64,000 nt of DNA from Nematostella vectensis (taxonomy: Eukaryota > Cnidaria > Anthozoa > Actiniaria > Edwardsiidae), in NCBI RefSeq assembly GCF_932526225.1, contig NC_064042.1, forward strand, positions 14,767,040-14,831,039. The letters are read 5' to 3'. The notes beneath the pieces were generated by a model. The model was not told where the DNA came from and searched no databases. It was given only the letters and a program-made list of their open reading frames with translations. The stretch's first letter is position 1. The number at the start of each line of letters is the position of its first letter. The translations under genes were made by a program, and so were the position numbers. This document shows, one piece after another, positions 21,985 through 32,566 of the stretch.

Positions 21985-24900
21985 ATGGATTTATTACAAA
22001 AGGAAATAACTCTACACCGAAGTTCTACTGAAGAATCTAAAGATTCGCAGAGGAAAGAAAGTCTCCGTCGTAGACGAATATTAGCGGCGACGTTTTTAGT
22101 TGTCTTAGCTGTGTGTTGTTTAGCGTGTACAATAATTGTAGCGACCAGACAAACGTTGGTTGAAACACGCCGCAGTTTTCGACCAAGAAGGTCAATCGAA
22201 AATACCAATTCAACTACAAACGCGACTACGTCTCCAGCTGTTGACCCGTGTGAATACTCAGACGAGGCCAAACGAGCAGGTAAGCCGATGATTGCACCGC
22301 AACGCGTCCAGACTCACACCAGAAAGTAAAATCCCCAAGTATTCCCACCGAGTATGCTGCTACAACACTCGAGACAAGGGCTAGATTTCTCACTACCCCT
22401 CCCCTCATAGAGCAATGCTGGGACCTTACCATAGTGGAGGAGAAGGGAAAGGCACACAAAAAATGTCATATGTTGTTGAAGCCTGCACGTGAAAATGCGT
22501 TCTGTCTGTTTTATTTTATGTGCTAATCATCCTTTGCCTATCCTGGTCTTTGCAAGTTTTTCAAAGTTATATTCAAATAGAATTCGCATCGGTAAACTAT
22601 TTTTACGAAATTCTAAGAAATGAAAGGAAACCGATTGAAAGTGTGATTGCACTGCTATAAAACGTGTTTGAGTTAAAGTCCCTGTTCTATTTGCGTGGGG
22701 TCCCTAGATCCTATCCATAAATAGTCTTGGTTGTCAACACATTGCTTTGAGGGCTAAGGGCAGGGCTGAGGGTAGATGTTGACTGAAATGTTCAAATATA
22801 TTGGCCGTATTTAACCAAATTTGATAGGCCTCTTGAAAAGCTATGTCTAGCTCTTGAATAGTTATGTCTAGGAGAAGAAGGTTTGAACCGTAGGACCCGT
22901 CCCGTAAAATCGCGAGGGCAGAACATGAAAACATGGAGAACTCGATATTTCTTTTTTGCAGCACTAAATATACAGATTTACACATAGACGCGCCCTTCAG
23001 TGGACAGAATTGTGTCCGTTTGCTGGACGCGCCTGGTGATCGCTACGTGACACATCTTTTAATGAACACTACGTCACCCCACCATTGCACAAAAAGCATA
23101 ATCGAACATTAAGCGAACATCAGGTCACATCCTGTTAAACACGAACGCGCAAGGCTTTGAAGTGATGAATTTTGCTTATTTGTTGAGCTGTGAATGACGA
23201 CGCCCTTTTAGAGCGCGCGTTCGTGTTTAAGGGAAGCTTTTGCGTGACACAAAATCTCACGTAATTGAGGTCACGCAACAGCGGCACCTCAAGGCGGCCA
23301 CGCCCTGTTGGTAGCGCAAAACATAGTCGCACCTTTCACCGGACACATAATACAGTCGCACCTGTCAGCGGACACATAATACAGCCGCACCTGTCAGCGG
23401 ACACATAATACAGTCGCACCTGTCAGCGGACACATAATACAGTCGCACCTGTCAGCGGACACATAATACAGTCGCACCTGTCAGCGGACACATAATACAG
23501 TCGCACCTGTCAGCGGACACATAATACAGTCGCACCTGTCAGCGGACACATAATACAGTCGCACCTGTCAGCGGACACATAATACAGTCGCACCTGTCAG
23601 CGGACACATAATACAGTCGCACCTGTCAGCGGACACATAATACAGTCGCACCTGTCAGCGGACACATAATACAGTCGCACCTGTCAGCGGACACATAATA
23701 CAGTCGCACCTGTCAGCGGACACATAATACAGTCGCACCTCTTTATTTACTCAAAACACAGTCGCAAACATCCATTGACATAAAAAAGTGGCACCCCTAC
23801 GTTTACACAATGCAGTAATGCAGGTTAATTATGGTGATCTCTGCACTGATTTTTCCAGGTCTTCCCGAGTTTCTCCTCAAGATTCGCAAGTCCTACTTGA
23901 CCGCTTATCCCTTTGTAACTCTCTACATATCTGGGATGACGTACAACGAGAGGAGACAGGCCTACAGGCCCTTCAACCCTACGCCTGACAAGCTCAAGTC
24001 AATAACGGACTCCTCGCTGGCACTAGCTCAAGAATTGCGACAAATACAAGTGAACAAGAGGAGGCTGAAACGCCGAGAGCGGAAGATATTTGCACAGGCA
24101 GAATACTTCTTGGATTTCCACTACGGCAGCCCATTCCTGGACAATTATTACTCAGGTAAGTGATGAATTGTTTAGACACGAAGTTTTTGTAGCACTTTCA
24201 TCATAAGAGGACGGCTCTATTTATGGGACTTTTCAAATCCCAGTCTACCATCCAGCAAACTTGTTAAATATGTCGTCACGAGTGCTGGCACCTCCGAAGC
24301 TTGAGTATTTCGAATTCGCCTTTGTTTCCTCTTTCGTGTAACCAATATTATATCACTGTCAGAGTAATTTTCTGCTTACATGACATTACTTACATGACAT
24401 AACTTGTTGTCTGTTGAGGCTGGGCCGTTCATATTTTTGGGACATTTTAAAGCTGAATGTGTTCTTAACGATGTTCTTAAATTTCAGTGTATTTATGAAT
24501 ATAATACCCAATGAATTATGAGGAAGAGAATTACACTAATAATCAATGAAGCAATAATAAGGTTGTTACTATGAGCACAATTTGATTTTTCATTTAAGGA
24601 CGTATTCTGTAAACTCTCGCCGACAACTTCCTGGCTTCCGTCAATCGAAATCCTTGAAGCGTTTTTATTGGGCAACACTGAAATGGTTTCCAATCACGCC
24701 ACCTCTCCGTAAGACACTGACCAATCAAAAGGCACCAAATGTAATTTCGTTTGTTTAAATGATGGGAGCTAGAAAGCGGTTAATTAAGTAGTTAAAAATT
24801 GCAGTAAACCGCAGTTAGCGGACAGCTCTTACATTTACCTTTATTTCTGCCCGCTTGCGAGAGAATTGACTGACGTTCTAAATTGTGGATGGGAGCTAGA

Positions 24901-27900
24901 AAGCGGTTAAAGCCTATGTTACTATCTCGTTGCTACGAAAGGGAAAAGCGCTACATTCGGTTATATAGACTAAAATTGCCGCGCGCCGATGCTTGAACTT
25001 TTAGAAAATAGTAATGTTAAAATATTTCTGCAAAAAAAAATTATGTTAGATTTGAACAGTAGCTTCTCCGACACGTTCTTCTGTTCTGGGTCACGTGACC
25101 ATGGGAGTGGTCAGATGACGTCATAACTTGTGTCATTTATGTCTAAAACACTTATGTTGAAAGTTTCAAGAGATTTGACAAAAAACAGAAGCTTTTATAA
25201 AATAAACAAATTTCCCTAGCAACGGACTCAAAAGATAATACCTTAGGCCCTTAAGCAGATAAAAAATGCAGTAAACCGCAGTAAGCGGATAGCTCTCACA
25301 GATACCTTTATTTTTGCCCACTTGCGAGAGAATCGACTGACGTTCTAAATTGTGGATGAATCAGGTGCCTGGATGCTCGGCCCAGGCAGTGATTGCGGAC
25401 GAGAAGGCATCTCCTATGCCAAGGTCCAACTGGCTACACTTCTCGTCTACTTCACACCCCAGTCCCCTGCGGACCTGGAGGCTGTCATCCGCTCGATCCA
25501 GGCCGACGGCCGAGGGATAACACAGTATGAGAAGAATGTGCGAAGAGGAGTGGTCGCCGGCATGGTGCGGTCAGCGGCTGAATGTCGTGCAGGATATGAT
25601 TGTTTGTCTGCAACTTACCCTGAAGTCGCGGAAAGATTCTCCGCCGAAGATATACTAGGGTAACGTTTAAGTTTTTGTATAACATATGGCGCTATTATAT
25701 GGTATAATTAGCTATTGGCAGCTTATCAAGGACATTTTCCTTTAAAGCACATTATTTTTTTAGAAAAATGAAAATCAAGGTTGTTTGATTTTGCACGTAA
25801 AAAGAAAGATACTGAAGATCAAACTTCAGGCTTTTTTTACGCTCGGCATTATGCTGCAAGAACTGTTCTTTAAATACAAGTTCCGTTAGATGTCGTACTT
25901 TAGCCTAAATTATTGTTGCACTACTTTGCAAAATTTTAAATCCTTGTCTCGTTTGGAAATAGCATGATGTCAATCAAAACTAATTAATGGATATGGCCCC
26001 CCAAATTCTTTGACTAAGCGAGACAAGGTTTTTGGATTCAGTGAGGTTGTGCAACAAAGATTTCGGATAAAGAAGACATCTACTAACCGGCATTTGCATT
26101 TGAAGTAGAATTTTCTAAGCAATGTTATCAGTCATGTGGAACAAGAGATTCTGTACGAAACAGTTACCATTTTAACAATTAAATTTACCCTGTTGGGAAT
26201 GATAAATGCATTTATATCAAGTAATTGAGCAATGGCCTTATATGCTGTATTGGCTGTATTTGTTTGTTAGATGGATCGAACCCGGGAATTACATCATGAA
26301 CACCACAGCATTTTTTCGCGCGTTTCAGCCCAATAGCAGTAACGCACTCTCTTGGATAGCAAAACACGGCGAAACACACATGGAATCCTTCAAGAAGTCC
26401 ATCGTAGAGCACATTGGAAAACCTTTAGTGCTGTTATTGCGTTACCTACGTGACTCGCATTCGCTGTATTGCGCACCAAATGACGTCATCACAGGGATGT
26501 CGAGTTTGCCATTGGATTATGTGTATTTTGAGGGAAGGCGGACCGGACGAAAGACGCGAAAGATTTTGCCTGGTGGGGAGATTGTTCGGGGTGCAGATGC
26601 CTACGACAATGTCCTGGCGTACTTTACTACATTGCCTTATACGGCCGGTGAGTCAGCGGTAGAAAGTCTTTGCCAGTGTCAAGTGTGAGAAAGCATCCAT
26701 TTCCATCGGCTGATTTGGAGGATATATTTGCGATTTTATCGATTTCATTTGCAAAATAAAATATTAAACTTTGTTTTCAAGTAGCTATTTCAAAAATTCA
26801 TCGCATAATTTTGCCTTCCAATATTGAATGAAATAATAAAGGTTCGTTGAAAAGAGCTTTTTAACGTGCAAAATTAAACTCGAACAAACAAAGCTACCAT
26901 TTCTTAAAAATGTTGACTGTATCGAGCCAGGGGCAGAGTATCCAGTATGATTGACCTCCCTAAAATATCTAGTAGTCCACAACTAATATATACATTTATT
27001 TCAAATAGGGTTGCACTCAGAGAGTTTATGTGTAAAATAAGAAAATAAAAATAAATAAGAAAATAAGCGTTAAGTAAAAACAAAACAAGGATAAGAAAGT
27101 TTTAACATTATTTATGTTCCTAAACGTTCACACGTCTGTCAGACACCAGGATTCAGCCATTTATACGTTACCCATGAACCACTGCAGGTTCTTAATCACT
27201 CCGTACATATTACACCCAGAGGTAGACCTTTGAGACTTAATCTAATAGTAAAAATAAATATCTTTGGACTGTACTGTATTGTTGACCTTTATTTTTCTTA
27301 CGTGGGGTAAAATAAGAAAAAAATGGGCGGATCTGTCATTTTTGCACTACATGTTTGGCACTACAAGTACGCATGCATGCCTTACGTATCAAACCTTATA
27401 TTCCCCTTACTAGAGGAAGTCTACCAAATGGGCTGGCGGATGGTGAAATCTTTTTACGCTGAGGCGGTCCAAGTCGCACGAAACATCACCGGCCTCGAGA
27501 GAGAAGATGAGGTGGTTAAAGCTTTTATCAAGCATATAAACCAACCGGAGATGTTCCTGAATCAAGAGCCATTTCCGGCCAACGAGTCTGATGAGAGAGC
27601 TCACAAAATATGCAACAATATTTATGGTAAATCTCACAATAAACCTACTAGTTTTTATCTCAGGGGAAGAATTACTAATCAAAATAGTTCAGAGCGTTTT
27701 GCGTGACAGGCTTCAAATCGCACGGCCTGTCAGGGGTCCGAATACTTTGCGTTACAGAGGTCAGAGCGCTTTGCGTTACACAGGTCAGAGCGCTTTGCGT
27801 TACAGAGGTCAGAGCACTTTGCGTTACAGAGGTCAGAGCGCTTTGCGTGCCAGAGTTTAGATCGCTTTGCGTGACAGTGTTCAGTGCGCTTTGCGTTACA

Positions 27901-30023
27901 GAGTTCAGAGCGCTTTGCGTGACAGAGGTCATTGAGCGCTGTAATAACACACATTTTTTTTTTATTTCGCAGACGCCCAAAGATTTTGCCCCAAGCGCTA
28001 CGAGACCATGCTAAAGTGGATAAAAGTGGCGAAAGACAGCATCGATTACATTAATCCCAAACTAAAACCCCTATTTCACCACGACGGCCCCATGAAGACC
28101 ACCCCCTCGTGCCCCGTGTCCCTCGCGATCAGCTTCAACCCCGCGCAAGGGGTGCAAAGTTATGCGCCGAGCCAATCCTGGTGCCCAAGACCGGCGTATT
28201 ATTATATCCCTTTCTTCGTGGACCGCATGGGCCCGCCATACGCCGAGTGGGCGGTCAGCGCTCATGAGGCCAGGCCTGGTCACCATTTACAGATACAAGG
28301 ATTTATAGAGAACTTCAGGTAGGGAGAAGGAAAAGGTACATGGTTCCTCCAACTTTGCGTCTTAAACAAAAGAAAAGGAGAAAACCTTTATGGTGGTGAG
28401 TTGGTGAAAAGAGAGACAAGCATTGCGGTTTATTTTGAGGAAAAATAAAAACCCAGAGAAATTGAGGAAACCAGCGAAAAGTTTTCGTATGGTTTGAAAT
28501 GTCGTCGCTGTTCTCTACATCACTGAGTACATATAACACACGCTCACGCCTGCTTAACAGGATTAAGGAACCGTTCTCCTAACCCTTTGAATTGATAATA
28601 TACTTACACCTGTAGATAATAAGAACATTACAACATAACCTATGACGTACACTGCGGCTACTCACTTTGTACTTCTCCGTTTTTTCACGTATGCTCTTCT
28701 CAGCCTTGACAATGAGGGTAAGAAAAAATGAAGGGATAAAGCGTGGTTAGAAGAGCGGAGTGAAATAAATGCATTATTGTCAGCTTTTAGGAAGCACTTC
28801 CTCAGGGTATTTTCCTAGTGTCTTGCTATTTATTTTACGTTTTTCAGGGACCTGTGTGCTTTATCGCTTGACCAACTTGAAGGCCAGCAATACACCGCCT
28901 TTTCCGAGGGCTGGGGGATGTTTGCCGAAAACCCTATCACAACCATGGACACAGGTATGCAGTGGGAGCAGCTGTCAGCTTGTGACTTTATCAAAATACC
29001 ATGTGCGAGAAAACATCTATTAATTGGCAGATTACGTAATTTTTTAATGAGTTTGGTAAATTAATTACGTATAACATTTTGTTGTTAGATGGTTATTTTG
29101 CGATTTCCACACATACCATTTCTTCCAGTATTTAATTAATATAGTAACAAAGATGTGATTAGGAAAACCCAGGCTACTCGCGTGTTTTGTGCAGATACGT
29201 AGCTAGGATTGGGGGCAAGGAGGCGCCCCACCTCAACCAACGGTAATTTCCCAGAAACCTTTGCGATGCGCGCGTGAAACCGAGGTCGGGGGCAAAATTG
29301 TTAACAGGATGGCGAAGTTTGCCCAAAGACCTCGGTTTCACGCGCGCGTCGCAAAGAGTTCTGGGAAGACATGGGGAAGCTATGACACTTGTGATGTCTG
29401 CTCACCCTCTCGACCCTCTCGAGAATCCCTGGTTACGCGCCTGTTTGGCATTTGAAGAAAAAAATTGTTGTGTTTCCTTAGACGTCTTCACGGGACATCC
29501 GTTAGAGTATTACGGGATGGTGAAAGCACAGCTATGGCGCGCCCTTAGGCTTATCATAGACCCAGGCCTCCACTACAAAGGCATGTCACGTGACGAGGCC
29601 AAATCTCTGTTCTCAAAATATCTCTGGGACGACAGCGACGTTGTCGACAAGGAAATCACTCGTTACCAGTCCTGGCCGGGACAAGCTGCCACCTACATGA
29701 CGGGCCAACTTGCATTCTGGGAAATACGGAAGGAGGCAAAGGCGAGGCTTGGAGATAAGTTCAATATGAAGGACTTCCACTATCACTTGCTATCGCAAGG
29801 CGAGGTACCTATGACGTATGTTAAAGAGTATATGCAGCACTACATGGACTGTGTACTTGACCCCTCGGGGGAGGGGTGTGGGGATATTTTAGACGCCCCG
29901 ACTTGGCCCAAGACAAACACGGCGGCGCTGCGAAGGGAAAACGCTGAGATGGAACTAAAAAAGATATGGGAAATGAAAAAGGCTTTGACAAACAAGAACG
30001 TCCACCACAATAAAAAATGGTAG
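21985..30023 (+). CDS. Type II membrane-anchored DUF885 metallopeptidase-like protein, eight exons
   Basis: The exons are 21985-22279, 23859-24155, 25365-25659, 26271-26647, 27414-27626, 27973-28318, 28848-28954 and 29482-30023. All seven joins keep phase and give 823 aa. Residues 1-31 are a basic cytoplasmic tail, 32-53 a membrane helix (ILAATFLVVLAVCCLACTII), and RPRRS at 66-70 is a furin-type site in the stalk. The rest matches the DUF885 family: HEARPGHHLQ (about 590-599) is its histidine-rich putative zinc motif, followed by FSEGWGMFAENP, RLIIDPGLHYKGMS, EITRYQSWPGQAATYMTGQL and FHYHLLSQGEVP. DUF885 proteins are best known from bacteria and are thought to be metallopeptidases; the substrate is unknown. 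The protein ends NKKW after a charged helix. The furin-like site suggests that the enzyme domain can be shed. The introns carry two minisatellites and several inverted repeats. Confidence 0.93.
22280..23858 (+). other. Intron 1 of the DUF885 gene
   Basis: The donor is GTAAGC at 22280 and the acceptor TTTTTCCAG ends at 23858. It contains the 29-bp minisatellite at 23325-23742. Nothing else is recognisable. Confidence 0.75.
23325..23742. repeat. 29-bp minisatellite, about 14 copies
   Basis: The unit is CAGTCGCACCTGTCAGCGGA followed by CACATAATA. Units are almost identical. Only the first (CTTTCACCGG) and second (CAGCCGCACC) differ, and the last breaks off in CTCTTTATTT. Units are directly adjacent with no spacers. 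Confidence 0.96.
24631..24779. mobile_element. Short inverted-repeat element related to the one at 54936
   Basis: It begins CTGGCTTCCGTCAATCG and ends GATGGGAGCTAGAAAGCGG, with GACCAATCAAAAGGCACCAA inside. The element at 54936-55068 has the same layout (GGCTACCGTCATTCAGGATC, GACCAATCAAAAAGCACCAA, GACGGAAGCCAAAAGCG). The shared interior in two unrelated introns identifies a dispersed family. Confidence 0.65.
24801..25358 (+). repeat. Direct repeat of about 91 bp (24801-24891 and 25268-25358)
   Basis: GCAGTAAACCGCAGTTAGCGG at 24801 and GCAGTAAACCGCAGTAAGCGG at 25268 start two copies that both end in GACGTTCTAAATTGTGGATG. There are about ten differences between them. The second copy ends six bases before exon 3 of the DUF885 gene. 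Confidence 0.85.
25660..26270 (+). other. Intron 3 of the DUF885 gene
   Basis: The donor is GTAACG at 25660 and the acceptor TTTGTTAG ends at 26270. AT-rich, nothing recognisable. Confidence 0.7.
26648..27413 (+). other. Intron 4 of the DUF885 gene
   Basis: The donor is GTGAGT at 26648 and the acceptor CCCTTACTAG ends at 27413. AT-rich, nothing recognisable. Confidence 0.7.
27690..27935. repeat. 24-bp minisatellite in intron 5 of the DUF885 gene
   Basis: Units of GTCAGAGCGCTTTGCGTTACAGAG (first 20 bases: GTCAGAGCGCTTTGCGTTAC), about ten copies, with variants GTTCAGAGCGC, GTGACAG and GTGCCAG. It fills most of the intron between 27627 and 27972. Confidence 0.9.
28319..28847 (+). other. Intron 6 of the DUF885 gene
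   Basis: The donor is GTAGGG at 28319 and the acceptor TTTTTCAG ends at 28847. No recognisable element. Confidence 0.7.
29246..29371. repeat. Foldback sequence in the last intron of the DUF885 gene
   Basis: CCCAGAAACCTTTGCGATGC continuing GCGCGTGAAACCGAGGTC (29250-29288) is repeated inverted as GACCTCGGTTTCACGCGCGC continuing GTCGCAAAGAGTTCTGGG (29328-29366), with a loop of about 40 bp. The arms are almost perfect, so a strong RNA hairpin is possible in the pre-mRNA. Confidence 0.85.
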
Positions 30024-32288
30024 AACTTAGATATAAGTAGAAAAGAAAAAAACTGAGATAGGAATTGGTTAACTAGCGCCAGCATGCTCTTTTGAACGAC
30101 TTGGACAGCATTAAAGTAACCGGCAACCAAAGCCCCCTGAGTACTACCCCCTGAGTAGCATGATTAATGATGAGGATAAGGTTGACGGTTATCGTAATAC
30201 ATCACGGTGTACATACAGTTTATAGAGGGGACACAGAGGGCCATGCTCACATCTTTCCGATGGATGACCAATCATATTCCACTTGAAAGCATCTCACAGC
30301 GACTCACCCAATCATGTAACAAAGCTCCCCGCGCTCGCTCGGCCAGCATTCAACGTTTCTTATTGACCAAATAATTTTTAAATGGCGAAAGTTGTTTGTT
30401 ATGGTCCGCTTTTTGGGGTCCACATTGTAATGCTGTGCTTGTTGAATAGCGCTAGGGTGATGATAAAAATAATGACGATGATGACGATGGTGGTAACGAT
30501 GATGTTGATAGCGATGATGGTCATGACGACAACGATAACGATGATGATGGTAATGATGATGATTATGGTGACGATGATGTTGATGATGATGATCACGTTG
30601 ATAATGATGATTGTCATGATGATAACGACGACGGTGTCGATGATGATGATGATGGTCATGACGACAACGGTGACGATGATGATGATGGTAATGATGTTGA
30701 TGATTATGGTGGTGACGATGGCGACGATGACTTGGAATTATAGTGATAAAATGACGACTGCTATATGATAACGGTGGAAAGATTTTGTTAATAAGAATGA
30801 AGACCTAAGGTTCTGATGACATTAGGATGTTGGTCATAGCAACGTAGATGACGACATTACCATATTTAAGTATTAATTATAACGGCATGTCTTCCTGCTC
30901 ATTATTTTAACATGATGTCGTGCATTTTAGGTATTCTAAACACATCTCGGAGTTATTTCTTTTCTATCGAATAGCCGCAGATCACGGCGAAGGCGCTTAT
31001 CTCCGAATTCATCTGGTGGCAATAGAATCATTTTTCTAAAAAACAAATTGATTTGGATGGATAAAATTCGTTTGAAAACCACATAATAACCAGAATTAAA
31101 ACACCTGCTTCATCCCATTACTGCATCATGTTGGATTCCCATTATCCTATATGAATGTAGGCTAAACCAATGCCATTGGGAAACTTATTGCAAATGTTCT
31201 TTTTATGAAATAACACAAGAAAAAAACTAATGCTTTATCTGTTTATTCTGTCGTCGAACAGAAAACCTATTGCTGATTTGAATTCTTCTTGCACGGCTGT
31301 AATTTTTGAAAATTTTAAAGTTGTCATATCTTAATTTGAGTGTTAGCATTTTTAATAAACGTTTTTTCTGGTGGTATGTAGAATTAATATTTTTTTTTTT
31401 TTTTTTTTACTACAGCATTCATGACATCAAATCATTCTTCCCCCACTCAAACTTCCTGTGTTTGGGTTATGATATGAGTTTTCTGTCGGAAAGAATATAA
31501 AAAAGCATAAATCACCATGCAGATTTGGTAAATAGAGATAATGAATTGAGCAAAATTTCAAATTTGTTACGAATACGCCACATCCTTTTTTATGGGTTAT
31601 TAGAAAAGAGCTTTTCGCATTTTTGTTTCAAGGTTTCTGAAAAGGAATTTCTGTAAAACCCGTTCGATATATTTCGTTCGTTATCGCATATAAAGTTCAG
31701 TATTTTTACACTAATGATTTCAAGTCTTTAACGAGGTCGGTGGTTTGTACAGCAATTGGATAAAACGTGTAAAAATGACACCTCTAAATGTCTGTTCTTG
31801 CGAAGGACGATGGGATAGTGAGCCATATGTTTCTGTCAACGTATGTGTAGTTTATATCCGATTGTGCTTATTATAAGTGCTGAACTAGGCTCCAAATGCC
31901 ATCATAACAACCTGTGTTTGTACACGAATGCATCGGTATTGGGGTTGTGTGATTGGCGCGCTGTGAAATTGATCAGATAAACTAAATGAACCACCACCAA
32001 ACTATTCCATTCCATAATTCACTTTTTAGCGACTGAAGTGTTTTATTGCGCGCGTTATGACATGGGCTAAATTCGCCTCAGTGCCGACCCTGTCTGTAAT
32101 GACGGAACAAAAAAATATTCTCACACTCGCGCCCAAAGGATTTGACATCTGTCTTGCTTTGGTGCATTATTTAATGGTTCGCATGGGAGAGAATTTATCA
32201 CGGTACAGCAAAGCAATGGTGTGTTAGATAAGAAAACACCTCAGTCACAAGGCACTTAAAGTCTGTGACAACACTTGGTCTTCACCGT
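30024..32288. other. Intergenic region with a GATGAC-type microsatellite
   Basis: An ATTAAA at 30110 could be the poly(A) signal of the DUF885 gene. A GAT/GAC trinucleotide repeat with interruptions covers 30463-30735. A T-run lies at 31390-31408. No exon or RNA gene is recognised. Confidence 0.5.
30463..30735. repeat. GAT/GAC trinucleotide microsatellite
   Basis: Imperfect (GATGAT/GACGAT) repeats with scattered GGT and CAT triplets. The Met/Thr-rich and Ile/Val-rich reading frames here are repeat artefacts. Confidence 0.95.
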
Positions 32289-32296
32289 ATAAAAGG
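32289..32296 (+). promoter_or_regulatory. Probable TATA box of the Kv channel gene
   Basis: TATAAAAG lies in a GC-richer context about 275 bp upstream of the ATG of the single-exon channel gene. It is the best TATA-like word near this gene. The 5' UTR would be about 250 bp. Confidence 0.5.
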
Positions 32297-32566
32297 ACCA
32301 GCGTTGCTGAAGTGTTTGCATCAATACCGGCTAGCCTGTGACCGCAGCCGCGAGGGTCATTTGATCATGAGAGTTTTCCATTCTCCTACGACACATTAGG
32401 CTGCATAGCGAGAAACGACCTACGTCTATTTAGTCATTCCTATTGAAAAACAATCAAGCATATCGCCCGCTGTGACACGCTGATCTGAAAGTTTCAAAGC
32501 CTTGGAAATACACGTTGAACTGACCTAAAACCTTCCCCACGGCAAAATCATGTTACCCTAAAAAAC

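Larger units (their letters stand above)
24156..25364 (+). other. Intron 2 of the DUF885 gene, with inverted-repeat elements
   Basis: The donor is GTAAGT at 24156 and the acceptor ATGAATCAG ends at 25364. It contains a MITE-like element (24631-24779) and a 91-bp direct repeat (24801-24891, 25268-25358), the second copy of which forms the branch-point and 3' splice region of exon 3. Confidence 0.75.

Noticed and set aside
23325-23742. CRISPR-like array of 29-bp repeats
   Set aside because: The units are directly adjacent with no spacers, in a eukaryotic intron; it is a minisatellite.
30382-30768. Met/Thr-rich frame of 128 codons
   Set aside because: Product of the GAT/GAC trinucleotide repeat; no homology or splice evidence.
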